In this document: in pieces, positions 9,245-17,284 of the stretch
Numbering within the stretch: the first letter of the stretch is position 1
Layout: each line of letters opens with the position of its first letter
Assembly (NCBI RefSeq): GCF_000186465.1
Contig: NZ_GL636091.1
Span: 662,152-726,151, forward strand
Length of the DNA stretch: 64,000 nt
Direction: 5' to 3'
Source: Streptococcus australis ATCC 700641
GTDB lineage: Bacteria; Bacillota; Bacilli; Lactobacillales; Streptococcaceae
The notes under the pieces: generated by a model
What the model was told of the DNA's origin: nothing
The model's database searches: none
The model's input: only the letters and a program-made list of their open reading frames with translations
Position numbers and translations under genes: made by a program

Positions 9245-9419
9245 GAGAGTGGGACAGAAATCGATAATTCGTTAGAATTCGATTTCGTCGTCCCACCTCC
9301 GCACAGTTGAGTAGGGCTGTAAAAGCTGATGAAATCAGCGTAGTAGAGCCCACTCAACCACTGCGTCTTGCTCGACAATCCAAAGACAATTGAGAGGCTA
9401 GGACTTTTGTCCCAGCCTC
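9245..9419 (+). repeat. Structured intergenic repeat, copy A
   Basis: This is a 175-base element. Near-identical copies lie at 22410-22584 and, inverted, at 35969-36142. Its ends are imperfect inverted repeats (GAGAGTGGGACA and TGTCCCAGCCTC). It folds into three hairpins. The first pairs GTGGGAC...AAATCG with CGATTT...GTCCCAC. The second pairs GTTGAGT/ACTCAAC around an inner GCTGA...TCAGC stem. The third pairs GAGGCTAGGAC with GTCCCAGCCTC and is followed by T residues. It lies between glnA and the convergent rnjA, so it may act as a transcription terminator. It is too short to encode a transposase. Confidence 0.85.
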
Positions 9420-9430
9420 ATTCTTTTTAC

Positions 9431-11113
9431 TTAATTTTCTTCATCTGGTGTCAAAATCATAGGGATAATGATAGGTTCACGTTCCGTGCTTTCGTAAAGG
9501 AAAGGACGAAGGGCGTTGACAATAGCACCGTGTACGGTTTGAATATTGGCATCTTTGTTCTTCAAGGCGATTCGAATAGCATTGAAGAGGATGCGTTGAC
9601 TTTCACGGATCAGGTCACCGGACTCTCTCATATAGATGAAGCCACGGCTGAGGATATCTGGTCCAGCTAAAATCATTTTCGACTTGAAGTCAACTGTCGC
9701 AACAGCTAGGACAACCCCATCTTCTGATAAATCTTTGCGGTCACGAAGGACAGCCGCTCCGATTTCTCCGATGCGATTTCCGTCGACATAGATATCTTGA
9801 GCATTGAAACTTCCTGCGATACGAGCTGAGTTAGCCGTCAGGGCAAGAACATCTCCGTTGCTCATGATGAAGATGTTATCTTTCTCTACTCCACAATCAC
9901 GCGCAAGTCCAGCGTGAATCTTCTGCATGCGGTACTCACCGTGGACAGGCATGAAGTATTTGGGTTTGATCAAGCGCAACATGAGCTTTTGTTCTTGTTG
10001 GCCACCGTGTCCAGAGGTATGGATGTTGTTAATCTTACCGTGGATGACATCGACTCCTGCTTCCGAGATGATATTGATCAATTTATTCACACTAGTTGTA
10101 TTCCCAGGAATTGGACTAGATGAGAAGATAACGGTATCACCCGGTTGCAATTGCACCTGGCGGTGGGTTCCATTAGCGATACGAGACAGTGCCGCCATAG
10201 GCTCCCCTTGGCTACCTGTACACATAATGAGGATTTCGTTTGCCGGGTAGTCTTTGATTTCACTTGGTTCAATAATCGTTCCAGGTGGTACCTTGATATA
10301 GCCAAGCTCAATTCCGTTGACAATGGCTTTTTCCATCGAGCGTCCAAAGACAACAATCTTGCGGCCGGTTTTAACAGCGGCATCTGCAGCCTGTTGGAGA
10401 CGGAAGATGTTAGATGCAAAGGAAGCAAAGATGATGCGTCCATGAATGCCTTCAATAATCTTCATAATGGATTGGCCAACGACTTTTTCAGAGTTGGTAA
10501 AGGTTGGGACTTCCGCGTTGGTTGAGTCAGAAAGCAGACAGAGGACGCCTTCCTCTCCTAGTGCAGCCATCCGGTGAAGGTCGGCCGGCTCGCCTACAGG
10601 TGTAAAGTCAAATTTAAAGTCTCCCGTGCAGACGATTTTTCCTTGAGGCGTATGAAGAACGATCCCCAAAGGTTCTGGAATGGAGTGGGTTGTACGGAAG
10701 AAGGTCGCTTTAATATGCTTAAAGGTCAGCTCCGTATTTTGGTTGATTTCATAGAGTTTGGCACCACGAAGGAGACCATGCTCTTCTAATTTTCCACGAA
10801 TAAGGGCTAGGGCCAAAGGTCCAGCATAGATTGGCACATTGGCTTGCTTCAAGAGGAAGGGAATTCCTCCGATATGGTCTTCGTGTCCGTGAGTAATCAA
10901 GACACCTTTGACACGGTCGATATTTTCAACGATATAGGAATAGTCGGGAATCACGTAATCGATCCCTAACAAATCATCTTCAGGGAACTTGATCCCAGCA
11001 TCTACAATGATGATTTCGTCTTGGTATTCAATCCCATAGGTATTTTTACCGATTTCCCCGAGACCTCCAATGGCGAAAACACCAACTTCTTCAGGTTTTA
11101 AGGTATATGCCAT
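9431..11113 (-). CDS. rnjA: Ribonuclease J1
   Basis: A 5'-3' exoribonuclease and endoribonuclease of the metallo-beta-lactamase/beta-CASP fold, central to mRNA turnover in Firmicutes. The 560-residue protein has the zinc ligands HGHEDH at residues 75-80. It also shows the RNase J/beta-CASP segments [15 protein letters not shown] and MCTGSQGEP, the late metal motif SGHGGQQE and the C-terminal dimer region. Length and N-terminus ([20 protein letters not shown]) fit J1 and not J2. It starts three bases after the rpoY stop, with GGAG inside the rpoY end, so the two form one operon. Confidence 0.96.
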   Translation of the reverse strand: MAYTLKPEEVGVFAIGGLGEIGKNTYGIEYQDEIIIVDAGIKFPEDDLLGIDYVIPDYSYIVENIDRVKGVLITHGHEDHIGGIPFLLKQANVPIYAGPLALALIRGKLEEHGLLRGAKLYEINQNTELTFKHIKATFFRTTHSIPEPLGIVLHTPQGKIVCTGDFKFDFTPVGEPADLHRMAALGEEGVLCLLSDSTNAEVPTFTNSEKVVGQSIMKIIEGIHGRIIFASFASNIFRLQQAADAAVKTGRKIVVFGRSMEKAIVNGIELGYIKVPPGTIIEPSEIKDYPANEILIMCTGSQGEPMAALSRIANGTHRQVQLQPGDTVIFSSSPIPGNTTSVNKLINIISEAGVDVIHGKINNIHTSGHGGQQEQKLMLRLIKPKYFMPVHGEYRMQKIHAGLARDCGVEKDNIFIMSNGDVLALTANSARIAGSFNAQDIYVDGNRIGEIGAAVLRDRKDLSEDGVVLAVATVDFKSKMILAGPDILSRGFIYMRESGDLIRESQRILFNAIRIALKNKDANIQTVHGAIVNALRPFLYESTEREPIIIPMILTPDEEN

Positions 11114-11116
11114 GGA

Positions 11117-11347
11117 TTAGAACTCCGTAATTTCAAATGCGCCAGACTCTTTTTCATATTCTAGGTGTTGGTCTGACAAGAGAGTGATAAATTCGATGTT
11201 GTAAGATGTATTTTCCTCAACAAGGCGACGAGCTTCAATGCGTCCTTCTAACTCATTCTTCGCATCAATATCGAGATAGAGGGCATGAGTCGTTTCACGA
11301 CGAGGGTTGCGTTCTTTTGTTTCTTGGTAGAAAACTTTGTAAATCAT
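11117..11347 (-). CDS. rpoY: RNA polymerase epsilon subunit
   Basis: This small auxiliary subunit of Firmicute RNA polymerase binds the core enzyme near the beta' jaw. The start is set at the internal ATG ([20 protein letters not shown]), giving the usual 76 residues. An upstream in-frame extension is not family-like, while AAAGG lies about ten bases before this ATG. rpoY followed immediately by rnjA is the conserved Firmicute order. The product is acidic and has no membrane segment. Confidence 0.93.
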   Translation of the reverse strand: MIYKVFYQETKERNPRRETTHALYLDIDAKNELEGRIEARRLVEENTSYNIEFITLLSDQHLEYEKESGAFEITEF

Positions 11348-11460
11348 TTCGTTTCGGTTCCTTTCACTTGTTCGGACTGTAGCAGAAAAGAAACAGCTAG
11401 TAGCTAGCTGAGACACCTATTCTTGCTTTCTTTTGTCCTGATTCGATACAATTATTATCC

Positions 11461-11469
11461 ATTATACCA
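11461..11469 (-). promoter_or_regulatory. Extended -10 promoter of rpoY-rnjA
   Basis: Read on the minus strand the sequence is TGGTATAAT, a perfect extended -10, about 115 bases upstream of the rpoY start. The -35 region is poor. Confidence 0.55.
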
Positions 11470-11599
11470 TAAATAGGCTCTAAGGAAAAGATGCAAGCGG
11501 GTTCTGAGAGCAGAAGGAAGCGCTTTTTTAGAAGGGATAGAGAGCAGGTGATTTCACAGTATGGGGGTGCTTCCTCTACCGTTTGGCGTCTATTTGTAG

Positions 11600-11605
11600 T
11601 ATAAT
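11600..11605 (+). promoter_or_regulatory. -10 element of the tsaB-rimI-tsaD operon
   Basis: TATAAT lies 25 bases before the tsaB start, with GAGGAG between. No good -35 is visible at the right distance. Confidence 0.5.
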
Positions 11606-11630
11606 ATGAAGCAGACAACGAGGAGAAAAC

Positions 11631-12314
11631 ATGAAAGTATTAGCATTTGACACCTCCAGTAGGGCCCTATCCGTTGCCCTTTTGGAGGAAGAAAACCGAT
11701 TAGCAGAGTTGACATTGACGATTAAGAAAAACCACAGCATTACCTTGATGCCTACCATTGAATTTTTGATGGCCAGCATTGATTGGAAACCGACGGATTT
11801 GGACCGTATCGTAGTAGCAGAAGGGCCTGGATCCTATACTGGCTTACGAATTGCGGTAGCAACGGCTAAAACCCTGGCTCAAACGCTAAAGATTGACTTA
11901 GTAGGGGTGTCGAGCTTACTAGCCTTGGTGCCAGAAGAGATAGAAGGTCTGGCCATTCCAGTCATGGATGCGCGGCGTAACCATGTCTATGCGGGCTTTT
12001 ACCAAGAGGATCAGCTGGTCTACCCGGAGGCACACCTTTCTTTTGAAGCCGTATTAGAAAGAGCAAAGGGAGCTGAAAAGGTGACCTTCCTTGGGGAAGT
12101 GGAAGCCTTTCGTGAGCAGATACAAGAGGCATTGCCGAGTGCTCAGATGGTAGAAACCCTACCGGATGCGGTACGGATCGGTCGACTAGGACTTACAAAA
12201 GAAGCTGTCTCCGTTCATGGTTTTGTGCCCAACTACCTCAAGCGGGTAGAAGCTGAGGAAAACTGGCTCAAGGACCATCAAGAGTCCGGTCAGTCCTACA
12301 TCAAACGCCTATGA
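11631..12314 (+). CDS. tsaB: tRNA t6A threonylcarbamoyltransferase complex subunit TsaB
   Basis: A 227-residue ASKHA-fold protein that partners TsaD and TsaE in adding threonylcarbamoyl to A37 of ANN-decoding tRNAs. The N-terminus MKVLAFDTSSRALSVALL, the GPGSYTGLRIAVATAKTLA segment and the MDARRNHVYAGFY motif are characteristic of TsaB. TsaB itself is catalytically inactive and serves as scaffold. It is the first gene of a translationally coupled operon: its stop overlaps the rimI start by four bases. GAGGAG precedes the ATG. Confidence 0.95.
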   Translation: MKVLAFDTSSRALSVALLEEENRLAELTLTIKKNHSITLMPTIEFLMASIDWKPTDLDRIVVAEGPGSYTGLRIAVATAKTLAQTLKIDLVGVSSLLALVPEEIEGLAIPVMDARRNHVYAGFYQEDQLVYPEAHLSFEAVLERAKGAEKVTFLGEVEAFREQIQEALPSAQMVETLPDAVRIGRLGLTKEAVSVHGFVPNYLKRVEAEENWLKDHQESGQSYIKRL

Positions 12315-12748
12315 TTCGTATCGAGAAGGATGCGGGGCGATTAGACCTAGCCCCTCAGTTGGTAGAAATCTTAGACGATGTCTATGGACAAAGTCCTTGG
12401 ACCTTGGAGCAAGTCCTTGCGGATCTCGGTCAAGCTCAAAATTGGTATGCCTTGGCCTATAGTGGGGAAGCATTGGTCGGCTTCTTGGCCATGCAAGAAA
12501 CTCTCTATGAGTTAGAGGTCGTCCAAATTGCTGTTCGAAAAGAGTGGCAAGGGCGCGGGATTGCTGGTCAGCTACTAGAAACGGTTCCTCAGGAGAAAGA
12601 GGTCTTTTTAGAGGTGAGAGAAGGAAACACTCCGGCTCGGACTCTCTATCAGAAACAAGGATTTAAAGAAATTGGTTGCCGGAAAGGGTATTATCATGCA
12701 CCTACCGAAGACGCCATTATGATGAAAAGGGAAGCAAATGAAGGATAG
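12311..12748 (+). CDS. rimI: Ribosomal-protein-alanine N-acetyltransferase-like GNAT protein RimI
   Basis: A 145-residue GNAT acetyltransferase that in its family acetylates the N-terminal alanine of ribosomal protein S18 using acetyl-CoA. The acetyl-CoA site motif is seen as [15 protein letters not shown], followed by the typical [22 protein letters not shown] block. It overlaps tsaB by four bases (ATGA) and tsaD by eleven, so the three are translationally coupled. The tsaB-rimI-tsaD order is widely conserved. The protein substrate cannot be read from the sequence. Confidence 0.88.
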   Translation: MIRIEKDAGRLDLAPQLVEILDDVYGQSPWTLEQVLADLGQAQNWYALAYSGEALVGFLAMQETLYELEVVQIAVRKEWQGRGIAGQLLETVPQEKEVFLEVREGNTPARTLYQKQGFKEIGCRKGYYHAPTEDAIMMKREANEG

Positions 12749-13760
12749 ATATATTTTAGCATTTGAGACATCCTGTGATGAGACCAGTGTCGCCGTCCTG
12801 AAAAACGACGACGAGCTCTTGTCCAATGTCATTGCTAGTCAAATTGAAAGCCATAAACGATTCGGGGGAGTGGTTCCAGAAGTTGCCAGTCGGCACCATG
12901 TCGAAGTTATTACGGCCTGTATTGAGGAAGCGCTAGAAGAAGCGGGAATTACAGAAGAAGAAGTCACAGCGGTTGCGGTAACTTACGGACCAGGTCTGGT
13001 TGGAGCTCTTTTGGTCGGTCTTGCTGCAGCCAAGGCCTTTGCATGGGCCCATGGGATTCCTTTGATTCCTGTCAATCATATGGCTGGCCACTTGATGGCC
13101 GCTCAAAGCGTTGAGCCTTTAGAATTTCCGCTCTTGGCCTTGCTGGTCAGCGGAGGACACACCGAGTTGGTCTATGTCTCGGAGGCGGGTGATTATAAGA
13201 TCGTTGGGGAAACGCGTGATGATGCGGTGGGTGAGGCTTATGATAAGGTCGGTCGCGTCATGGGCTTGACCTATCCAGCCGGTCGTGAGATTGACGAGTT
13301 GTCGCATAAGGGTCAGGATATCTACGATTTCCCACGCGCCATGATCAAGGAAGACAATCTGGAATTCTCATTCTCAGGGCTCAAATCTGCCTTTATCAAT
13401 CTCCACCACAATGCCGAGCAAAAAGGCGAGAGCCTGTCCAAGGAAGACCTATCGGCTTCCTTCCAAGCTGCGGTGATGGATATCTTGATGGCCAAGACCA
13501 AAAAAGCCCTAGAAAGATACCCTGTTAAGACTTTGGTGGTAGCGGGAGGAGTCGCGGCCAATCAAGGTCTTCGTGAACGCCTGGCTTCTGAGATCACAGA
13601 TGTTAAGGTCATCATTCCGCCTCTGCGCCTCTGCGGGGACAATGCGGGGATGATTGCCTATGCCAGTGTCAGCGAATGGAATAAGGGAAATTTTGCTAGC
13701 TTAGACCTCAATGCTAAGCCTAGCCTTGCTTTTGATCCGATAGAAGAGAACTTAGATTAG
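12738..13760 (+). CDS. tsaD: tRNA N6-adenosine threonylcarbamoyltransferase TsaD
   Basis: This is the catalytic subunit that transfers the threonylcarbamoyl group to tRNA A37. It has 340 residues, the normal bacterial length. The signature [15 protein letters not shown] starts the ASKHA fold. The metal ligands are His114 and His118 (NHMAGHL) with a late Asp in [11 protein letters not shown]. The SGGHTELV and [15 protein letters not shown] segments are also intact. It is the third gene of the operon, overlapping rimI by eleven bases, and is followed by a strong terminator. Confidence 0.97.
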   Translation: MKDRYILAFETSCDETSVAVLKNDDELLSNVIASQIESHKRFGGVVPEVASRHHVEVITACIEEALEEAGITEEEVTAVAVTYGPGLVGALLVGLAAAKAFAWAHGIPLIPVNHMAGHLMAAQSVEPLEFPLLALLVSGGHTELVYVSEAGDYKIVGETRDDAVGEAYDKVGRVMGLTYPAGREIDELSHKGQDIYDFPRAMIKEDNLEFSFSGLKSAFINLHHNAEQKGESLSKEDLSASFQAAVMDILMAKTKKALERYPVKTLVVAGGVAANQGLRERLASEITDVKVIIPPLRLCGDNAGMIAYASVSEWNKGNFASLDLNAKPSLAFDPIEENLD

Positions 13761-13779
13761 TTGAGAAACGAACATAAAC

Positions 13780-13809
13780 GACGGGAGGACGATTCCCGTC
13801 CCTTTTTTT
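13780..13809 (+). terminator. Terminator of the tsaB-rimI-tsaD operon
   Basis: GACGGGA and TCCCGTC form a stem with a seven-base loop, followed by CCTTTTTTT. Confidence 0.9.
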
Positions 13810-13811
13810 GT

Positions 13812-13817
13812 TATAAT
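13812..13817 (+). promoter_or_regulatory. -10 element of azlC-azlD
   Basis: TATAAT sits directly after the tsaD terminator and 30 bases before the azlC GTG. The -35 would fall in the terminator stem and is poor. Confidence 0.5.
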
Positions 13818-13847
13818 AGATAGCATCAAAAAAGAAAGGAAAAAAGA

Positions 13848-14543
13848 GTGGAAAAGAATTTTCAGCAGGGGGTCAGGGATGCCCTTCCGACGGCCTTGGG
13901 TTATATCAGTATTGGCTTAGCCTGTGGTGTGGTGGCGTCTCCCTATCTCTCCCCTTTAGAAATGGGATTGATGAGTCTCTTGGTTTACGCAGGGGCTTCT
14001 CAGTTTGCTATGATCTCTTTGATTGCCGTTCATTCGTCCCTCATGAATATTGCCTTAACCGTCTTTTTCATCAATTTGCGCAATATGCTTATGAGTCTGC
14101 ATACCTCCCCTGATTTTAAGGAGGCTAGCCTGGTCCATAATATTGGAATTGGTAGTTTGTTGACAGATGAAAGTTACGGAGTCTATTTAAGTGAGAAATT
14201 AAAAAGTGACCGGATCACTGTTCCCTGGATGCATGGCAATAATGTGGTCGGTTATCTAGCCTGGGGCTCATCAACCATTTTGGGGACAGCCCTAGGCTCC
14301 CTCTTGCCCAATCCTAGTGCCTTCGGCCTGGACTTCGCCTTAGTTGCTATGTTTATTGGGATTTTTGCAGGTCAGTTTCAAGGCATGCGTTTGACGGAGA
14401 AGATGGCTACCATGCTCCTTGTTTTAGGTGCAGTAGCTCTTAGCTTTTTCCTCTTGACCTTCTTTTTGACCCAATCCTTGGCCGTTTTAGTGGCTACTTT
14501 AACAGGCTGTTTCGTGGGGGTGATGTGCGATGCGCGTGAATAG
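13848..14543 (+). CDS. azlC: Branched-chain amino acid exporter, large subunit AzlC
   Basis: A 231-residue membrane protein of the AzlC family, which with AzlD exports branched-chain amino acids and their analogues. The start is GTG with AAAGGA nine bases upstream. The family signature lies near the N-terminus (GVRDALPTALGYISIGLACG), followed by SLLVYAGASQFAMI and the NLRNMLMSL loop. About five membrane segments follow. It overlaps azlD by 14 bases. The small partner directly downstream supports the assignment; the transported substrate here is inferred from the family. Confidence 0.92.
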   Translation: MEKNFQQGVRDALPTALGYISIGLACGVVASPYLSPLEMGLMSLLVYAGASQFAMISLIAVHSSLMNIALTVFFINLRNMLMSLHTSPDFKEASLVHNIGIGSLLTDESYGVYLSEKLKSDRITVPWMHGNNVVGYLAWGSSTILGTALGSLLPNPSAFGLDFALVAMFIGIFAGQFQGMRLTEKMATMLLVLGAVALSFFLLTFFLTQSLAVLVATLTGCFVGVMCDARE

Positions 14544-14859
14544 TTGGATTTTCTTGGTTATTTTGACGTCCGCAGTGGTCACCTGGATTCCACGCATTCT
14601 GCCCTTCGTTCTGGTCAAATACCGGGGTCTGCCAGATCCAGTTCTTCGTTTTCTAAAGTACCTCCCCATTGCTATTATTTTTGCCTTGATCCTTTCCAGT
14701 CTGGTTGAGGGGAAAGTAGGCCAGCTTCCTCAAGTTCGGTGGGTCGACCTGGTCGCAACCATTCCAACCATGATAGTAGCCTTTCGCTACAAAAACCTAA
14801 TGGGTACAGTTCTATTTGGCATTGTTTTGGTTGCTCTCTTACGATTGCTTGTTGCCTGA
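14530..14859 (+). CDS. azlD: Branched-chain amino acid exporter, small subunit AzlD
   Basis: A 109-residue protein with three or four hydrophobic segments, of the AzlD/DUF931 family. The segment AVVTWIPRILPFVLVKY followed by LKYLPIAIIFALI is typical. It begins inside the end of azlC and is surely coexpressed and translationally coupled with it. No clear terminator follows before the next promoter. Confidence 0.9.
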   Translation: MRVNSWIFLVILTSAVVTWIPRILPFVLVKYRGLPDPVLRFLKYLPIAIIFALILSSLVEGKVGQLPQVRWVDLVATIPTMIVAFRYKNLMGTVLFGIVLVALLRLLVA

Positions 14860-14924
14860 ATCTCCTGAATTTTTAGATAGATTACTGTTTGTTGCAAATA
14901 TTACAAAAATATTTCAAAAAAAGC

Positions 14925-14952
14925 TTGACATTGAGTAATATTGTAATATAAT
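14925..14952 (+). promoter_or_regulatory. Strong promoter of the lipoprotein gene
   Basis: Consensus TTGACA (14925-14930) and TATAAT (14947-14952) are separated by 16 bases. The surroundings are very AT-rich and contain repeated AATATT words. Confidence 0.85.
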
Positions 14953-14979
14953 AGTTTTTATCAAATGAAGTGAGGGATC

Positions 14980-15654
14980 ATGATGATGAAAAAATGGACA
15001 AGTTTAGCACTTTTAGGATTAACTTCTGCAAGCCTACTCGTAGCCTGTGGTTCAAAAAAAGAAGAGAACAAATCTTCTGCTAAAGAAGCACAAACGACGG
15101 TGAAGTCTAGTCAGAAAAAAGCAAAGGCTGCTTCTGGTAAGAAAGAGACAAAAGCTACTGAAGCGAATTCGCAAGAAGGGGCACAAGCTGCTTCTAAAGA
15201 TGTAGCAAACTCAGGTCAAACTGAAGCAGGATCTGCTGCAGCAAGCACTGACAAGGCCACAGATTCGTCTCAAATGGTGCCAGAAGAGCTGGTAGGGACT
15301 TGGACAGGAACAACCGAAATTGCCAAAGATGTCCAAATGACCGTGGCTGCGGACGGTACGGTCACTACGACAGCTAACTTTTATCAAGCTGACTTGAATC
15401 CTGTTCGTACTGCAACAACAAAAGCCAAGGCCGTCCAAGCTTCTGGTAATGTCTATTACTGGGAAACAGACGAACCTGGCGCTTTTGATGCCCTTCTTCC
15501 AGGGATTGCTGGACTTGGAGGAGCGAATATGAAGGTAAAACCCGGTTTCATTTTAGAAGAGGGCCACTATACACCGATTGTATTTGTAACAGGGCTTAAT
15601 GAAGACTTTGATTATAGCAAATACAATGATTTCCGTGTTTCCCTTACAAAATAA
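14980..15654 (+). CDS. Predicted lipoprotein with charged low-complexity linker
   Basis: The product has 224 residues, or 222-223 if translation begins at the second or third of three consecutive ATG codons. The second is best spaced from GAGGG. It opens with a lysine-rich signal and a lipobox ending SLLVACG, so Cys is expected to be lipidated and the protein tethered outside the membrane. Residues about 25-100 are a Lys/Ala/Ser/Glu/Gln-rich linker. The last 120 residues form a compact domain beginning ELVGTWTG, which reads like a small beta-rich domain (alternating Thr/Val strands, a YYWETDEPGAF turn). I do not recognise a named family. It has its own strong promoter and terminator. A binding rather than enzymatic role is a guess. 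Confidence 0.8.
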   Translation: MMMKKWTSLALLGLTSASLLVACGSKKEENKSSAKEAQTTVKSSQKKAKAASGKKETKATEANSQEGAQAASKDVANSGQTEAGSAAASTDKATDSSQMVPEELVGTWTGTTEIAKDVQMTVAADGTVTTTANFYQADLNPVRTATTKAKAVQASGNVYYWETDEPGAFDALLPGIAGLGGANMKVKPGFILEEGHYTPIVFVTGLNEDFDYSKYNDFRVSLTK

Positions 15655-15657
15655 ATA

Positions 15658-15692
15658 AAAATCCACGAATCCCTAAGGAGTCGTGGATTTTG
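15658..15692. terminator. Bidirectional terminator between lipoprotein and NSS genes
   Basis: AAAATCCACGA and TCGTGGATTTT form an 11-bp stem with A and T flanks on both sides, suited to both converging genes. Confidence 0.9.
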
Positions 15693-15694
15693 TT

Positions 15695-17035
15695 TTAGAT
15701 AAATTGTGTAATAAAGACAATGAGGATGACGATTGGAATCACAAAGCGAAGCAAGAAAATCCAGAGCTTGAAGAAGAAACTCTTGGTTTTCTCTTCTCCC
15801 ACCTTGAGTTCTTCTTGGGCTAGGACTTGATCAAAGAGATAGCCTGTAAACAGGGAGAGGCAGAGAGCTCCAAAAGGCATGAGGAGGTTGGAAACCAAAA
15901 AGTCCATGCAATCAAAGAAGGATTTTCCAAAGAGGGTCCATTTGGAGAGCACTCCATAGGAAAGAGCAGATGGGATCCCAAAGACAAAGGTCAGAAGACC
16001 AATGATTTGGCTCCATTTAGCCCGCTTTTTGTTGTCTTGGTTGGTAACATTTCCGACATTAATCTCTAACATGACGACGGATGAGGTAATAGTCGCAAAG
16101 AGGAAGAGAAGAAGGAAAAGCAGGTAGAAGAGAGTACCAAAAGGCATCTTGTCAAAGACTTGTGGAAGGACTACAAAGAGGAGCCCCGGTCCACTAGTAG
16201 AAGGGATTTGAAAGGCTGACATAGCTGGGAAGATCGCCAAGCCCGCCATGATGGAAACGGCAATATTCATGAAGACGACGGAAATCCCGGATTGGACCAG
16301 GTCAGTGTCCTTGTCCAAATAGGAAGCATAGGTCAACATGGCCGTCACCCCTAGAGAGAGGGCGAAGAAAGATTGGCCCAAGGCATAGAGAAGACCTTCG
16401 CTGGTCATCTTGGAGAAGTCTGGCTTGAGGAAATAGGCGACTCCCTCCCAAGCGCCAGGTAAGGTCAAGGAACGACCAATCATGACTAAGAAAATGATGA
16501 AGAGAAGAGGCATCATGAATTTTGAGGCCTTTTCAATCCCTTGTTCCACCCCCTTAGAAACAATCAAGACATTGAGGAGGATGAAGATGGCCTGGGCCCC
16601 AAGAACCAACCAGGGATTTGAAATAATCTCCCCAAAGAGCTGGGTATAATCACTAACTGAGAGAAGTTGGAATAACTCTCCCAAGGCGACTCCTAGATAA
16701 ATCAGGATCCAGCCACCGATGACACTGTAGAAGGAGAGGAGGATGAACAGGGCAAAGGCACCAATCCAACCGATTCCATCGTAGAGGCGACGGCCACCGA
16801 GTTTTCCAAAGGTCTTAATGGCAGAGACACCAGCTGCACGTCCTAGAGTAAATTCAGCCAGTAAGAGGGGAAAGCCGATGAGTAGAGTTGCTATCAAAAA
16901 AACGAGAAGAAAACTTCCGCCCCCGTTAGCAGCGGTCATATAGGGAAATTTCCAAACTGCTCCAAGCCCAATTGCAGAACCTGCAGAGGCTAGGATGAAG
17001 CCAATTTTGGAACCCCATTGAGATTTTTCAGACAT
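15695..17035 (-). CDS. Sodium:neurotransmitter-symporter (NSS) family amino acid transporter
   Basis: A 446-residue membrane protein with about 11-12 transmembrane segments and the LeuT fold. The family signature is clear in GFILASAGSAIGLGAVWKFP (the sodium and substrate region of TM1), NGGGSFLLVFL and the unwound TM6 region ALGQSFFALSLGVTAMLTYAS. Bacterial members carry amino acids with sodium into the cell; tryptophan, tyrosine or leucine-type substrates are known, and the substrate here is not readable. Translation starts at ATG 17035 with GGAG eight bases upstream. The 100-base leader contains mutually exclusive hairpins (described separately), so expression is probably attenuated. Confidence 0.92.
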   Translation of the reverse strand: MSEKSQWGSKIGFILASAGSAIGLGAVWKFPYMTAANGGGSFLLVFLIATLLIGFPLLLAEFTLGRAAGVSAIKTFGKLGGRRLYDGIGWIGAFALFILLSFYSVIGGWILIYLGVALGELFQLLSVSDYTQLFGEIISNPWLVLGAQAIFILLNVLIVSKGVEQGIEKASKFMMPLLFIIFLVMIGRSLTLPGAWEGVAYFLKPDFSKMTSEGLLYALGQSFFALSLGVTAMLTYASYLDKDTDLVQSGISVVFMNIAVSIMAGLAIFPAMSAFQIPSTSGPGLLFVVLPQVFDKMPFGTLFYLLFLLLFLFATITSSVVMLEINVGNVTNQDNKKRAKWSQIIGLLTFVFGIPSALSYGVLSKWTLFGKSFFDCMDFLVSNLLMPFGALCLSLFTGYLFDQVLAQEELKVGEEKTKSFFFKLWIFLLRFVIPIVILIVFITQFI

Positions 17036-17137
17036 CTTTAAAACTCCGATCTATTTTTAAATAAGAAAAGGCTACTTGAGTTATCAAATAGCCTTCTCTC
17101 AACGGCTCTTTAGGAGCCTTCTGTGTGATTGATAGAC
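17036..17137 (-). promoter_or_regulatory. Attenuator-like leader of the NSS transporter gene
   Basis: Read on the minus strand, the leader first forms GGCTC-CTAAA-GAGCC (17118-17104). Then comes AAGGCTA (17095-17089), which pairs with TAGCCTT (17074-17068) and is followed by TTCTTATTT, a terminator-like shape. The copy of AAGGCT just before the first hairpin (17120-17115) could instead pair with the 3' arm of the terminator, which would be an antiterminator. No T-box motif and no convincing leader peptide are seen. Confidence 0.5.
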
Positions 17138-17143
17138 TTGATT

Positions 17144-17172
17144 ATCCTATCATGATTTTTAAAGACTGTCAA
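17144..17172 (-). promoter_or_regulatory. Promoter of the NSS transporter gene
   Basis: On the minus strand, TTGACA (17172-17167), a 17-base spacer and TAGGAT (17149-17144). The predicted start of transcription is near 17137, leaving a leader of about 100 bases. Confidence 0.75.
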
Positions 17173-17233
17173 GAAAGCGGTTTTCATGTTTTTATAGTTT
17201 TCTCAAAAAGTTAAAAAATTTTCGCAAAAACAC

Positions 17234-17264
17234 TTGACTCTGACCTAAGGGGAGGGGGTATACT
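17234..17264 (+). promoter_or_regulatory. MerR-type promoter with 19-bp spacer
   Basis: TTGACT (17234-17239) and TATACT (17259-17264) are 19 bases apart, the over-long spacing that MerR-family activators correct by untwisting DNA. The spacer holds an imperfect GC-rich dyad around CCTAAGGGGAGG. It suggests autoregulation of the TipA-like gene. Confidence 0.65.
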
Positions 17265-17284
17265 ATCATTGTAAGGAGCAAATC

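Noticed and set aside
17036..17137. T-box or known amino-acid riboswitch in the NSS leader
   Set aside because: The T-box core sequence and specifier stems are absent, the leader is too short, and no known aptamer words are present.
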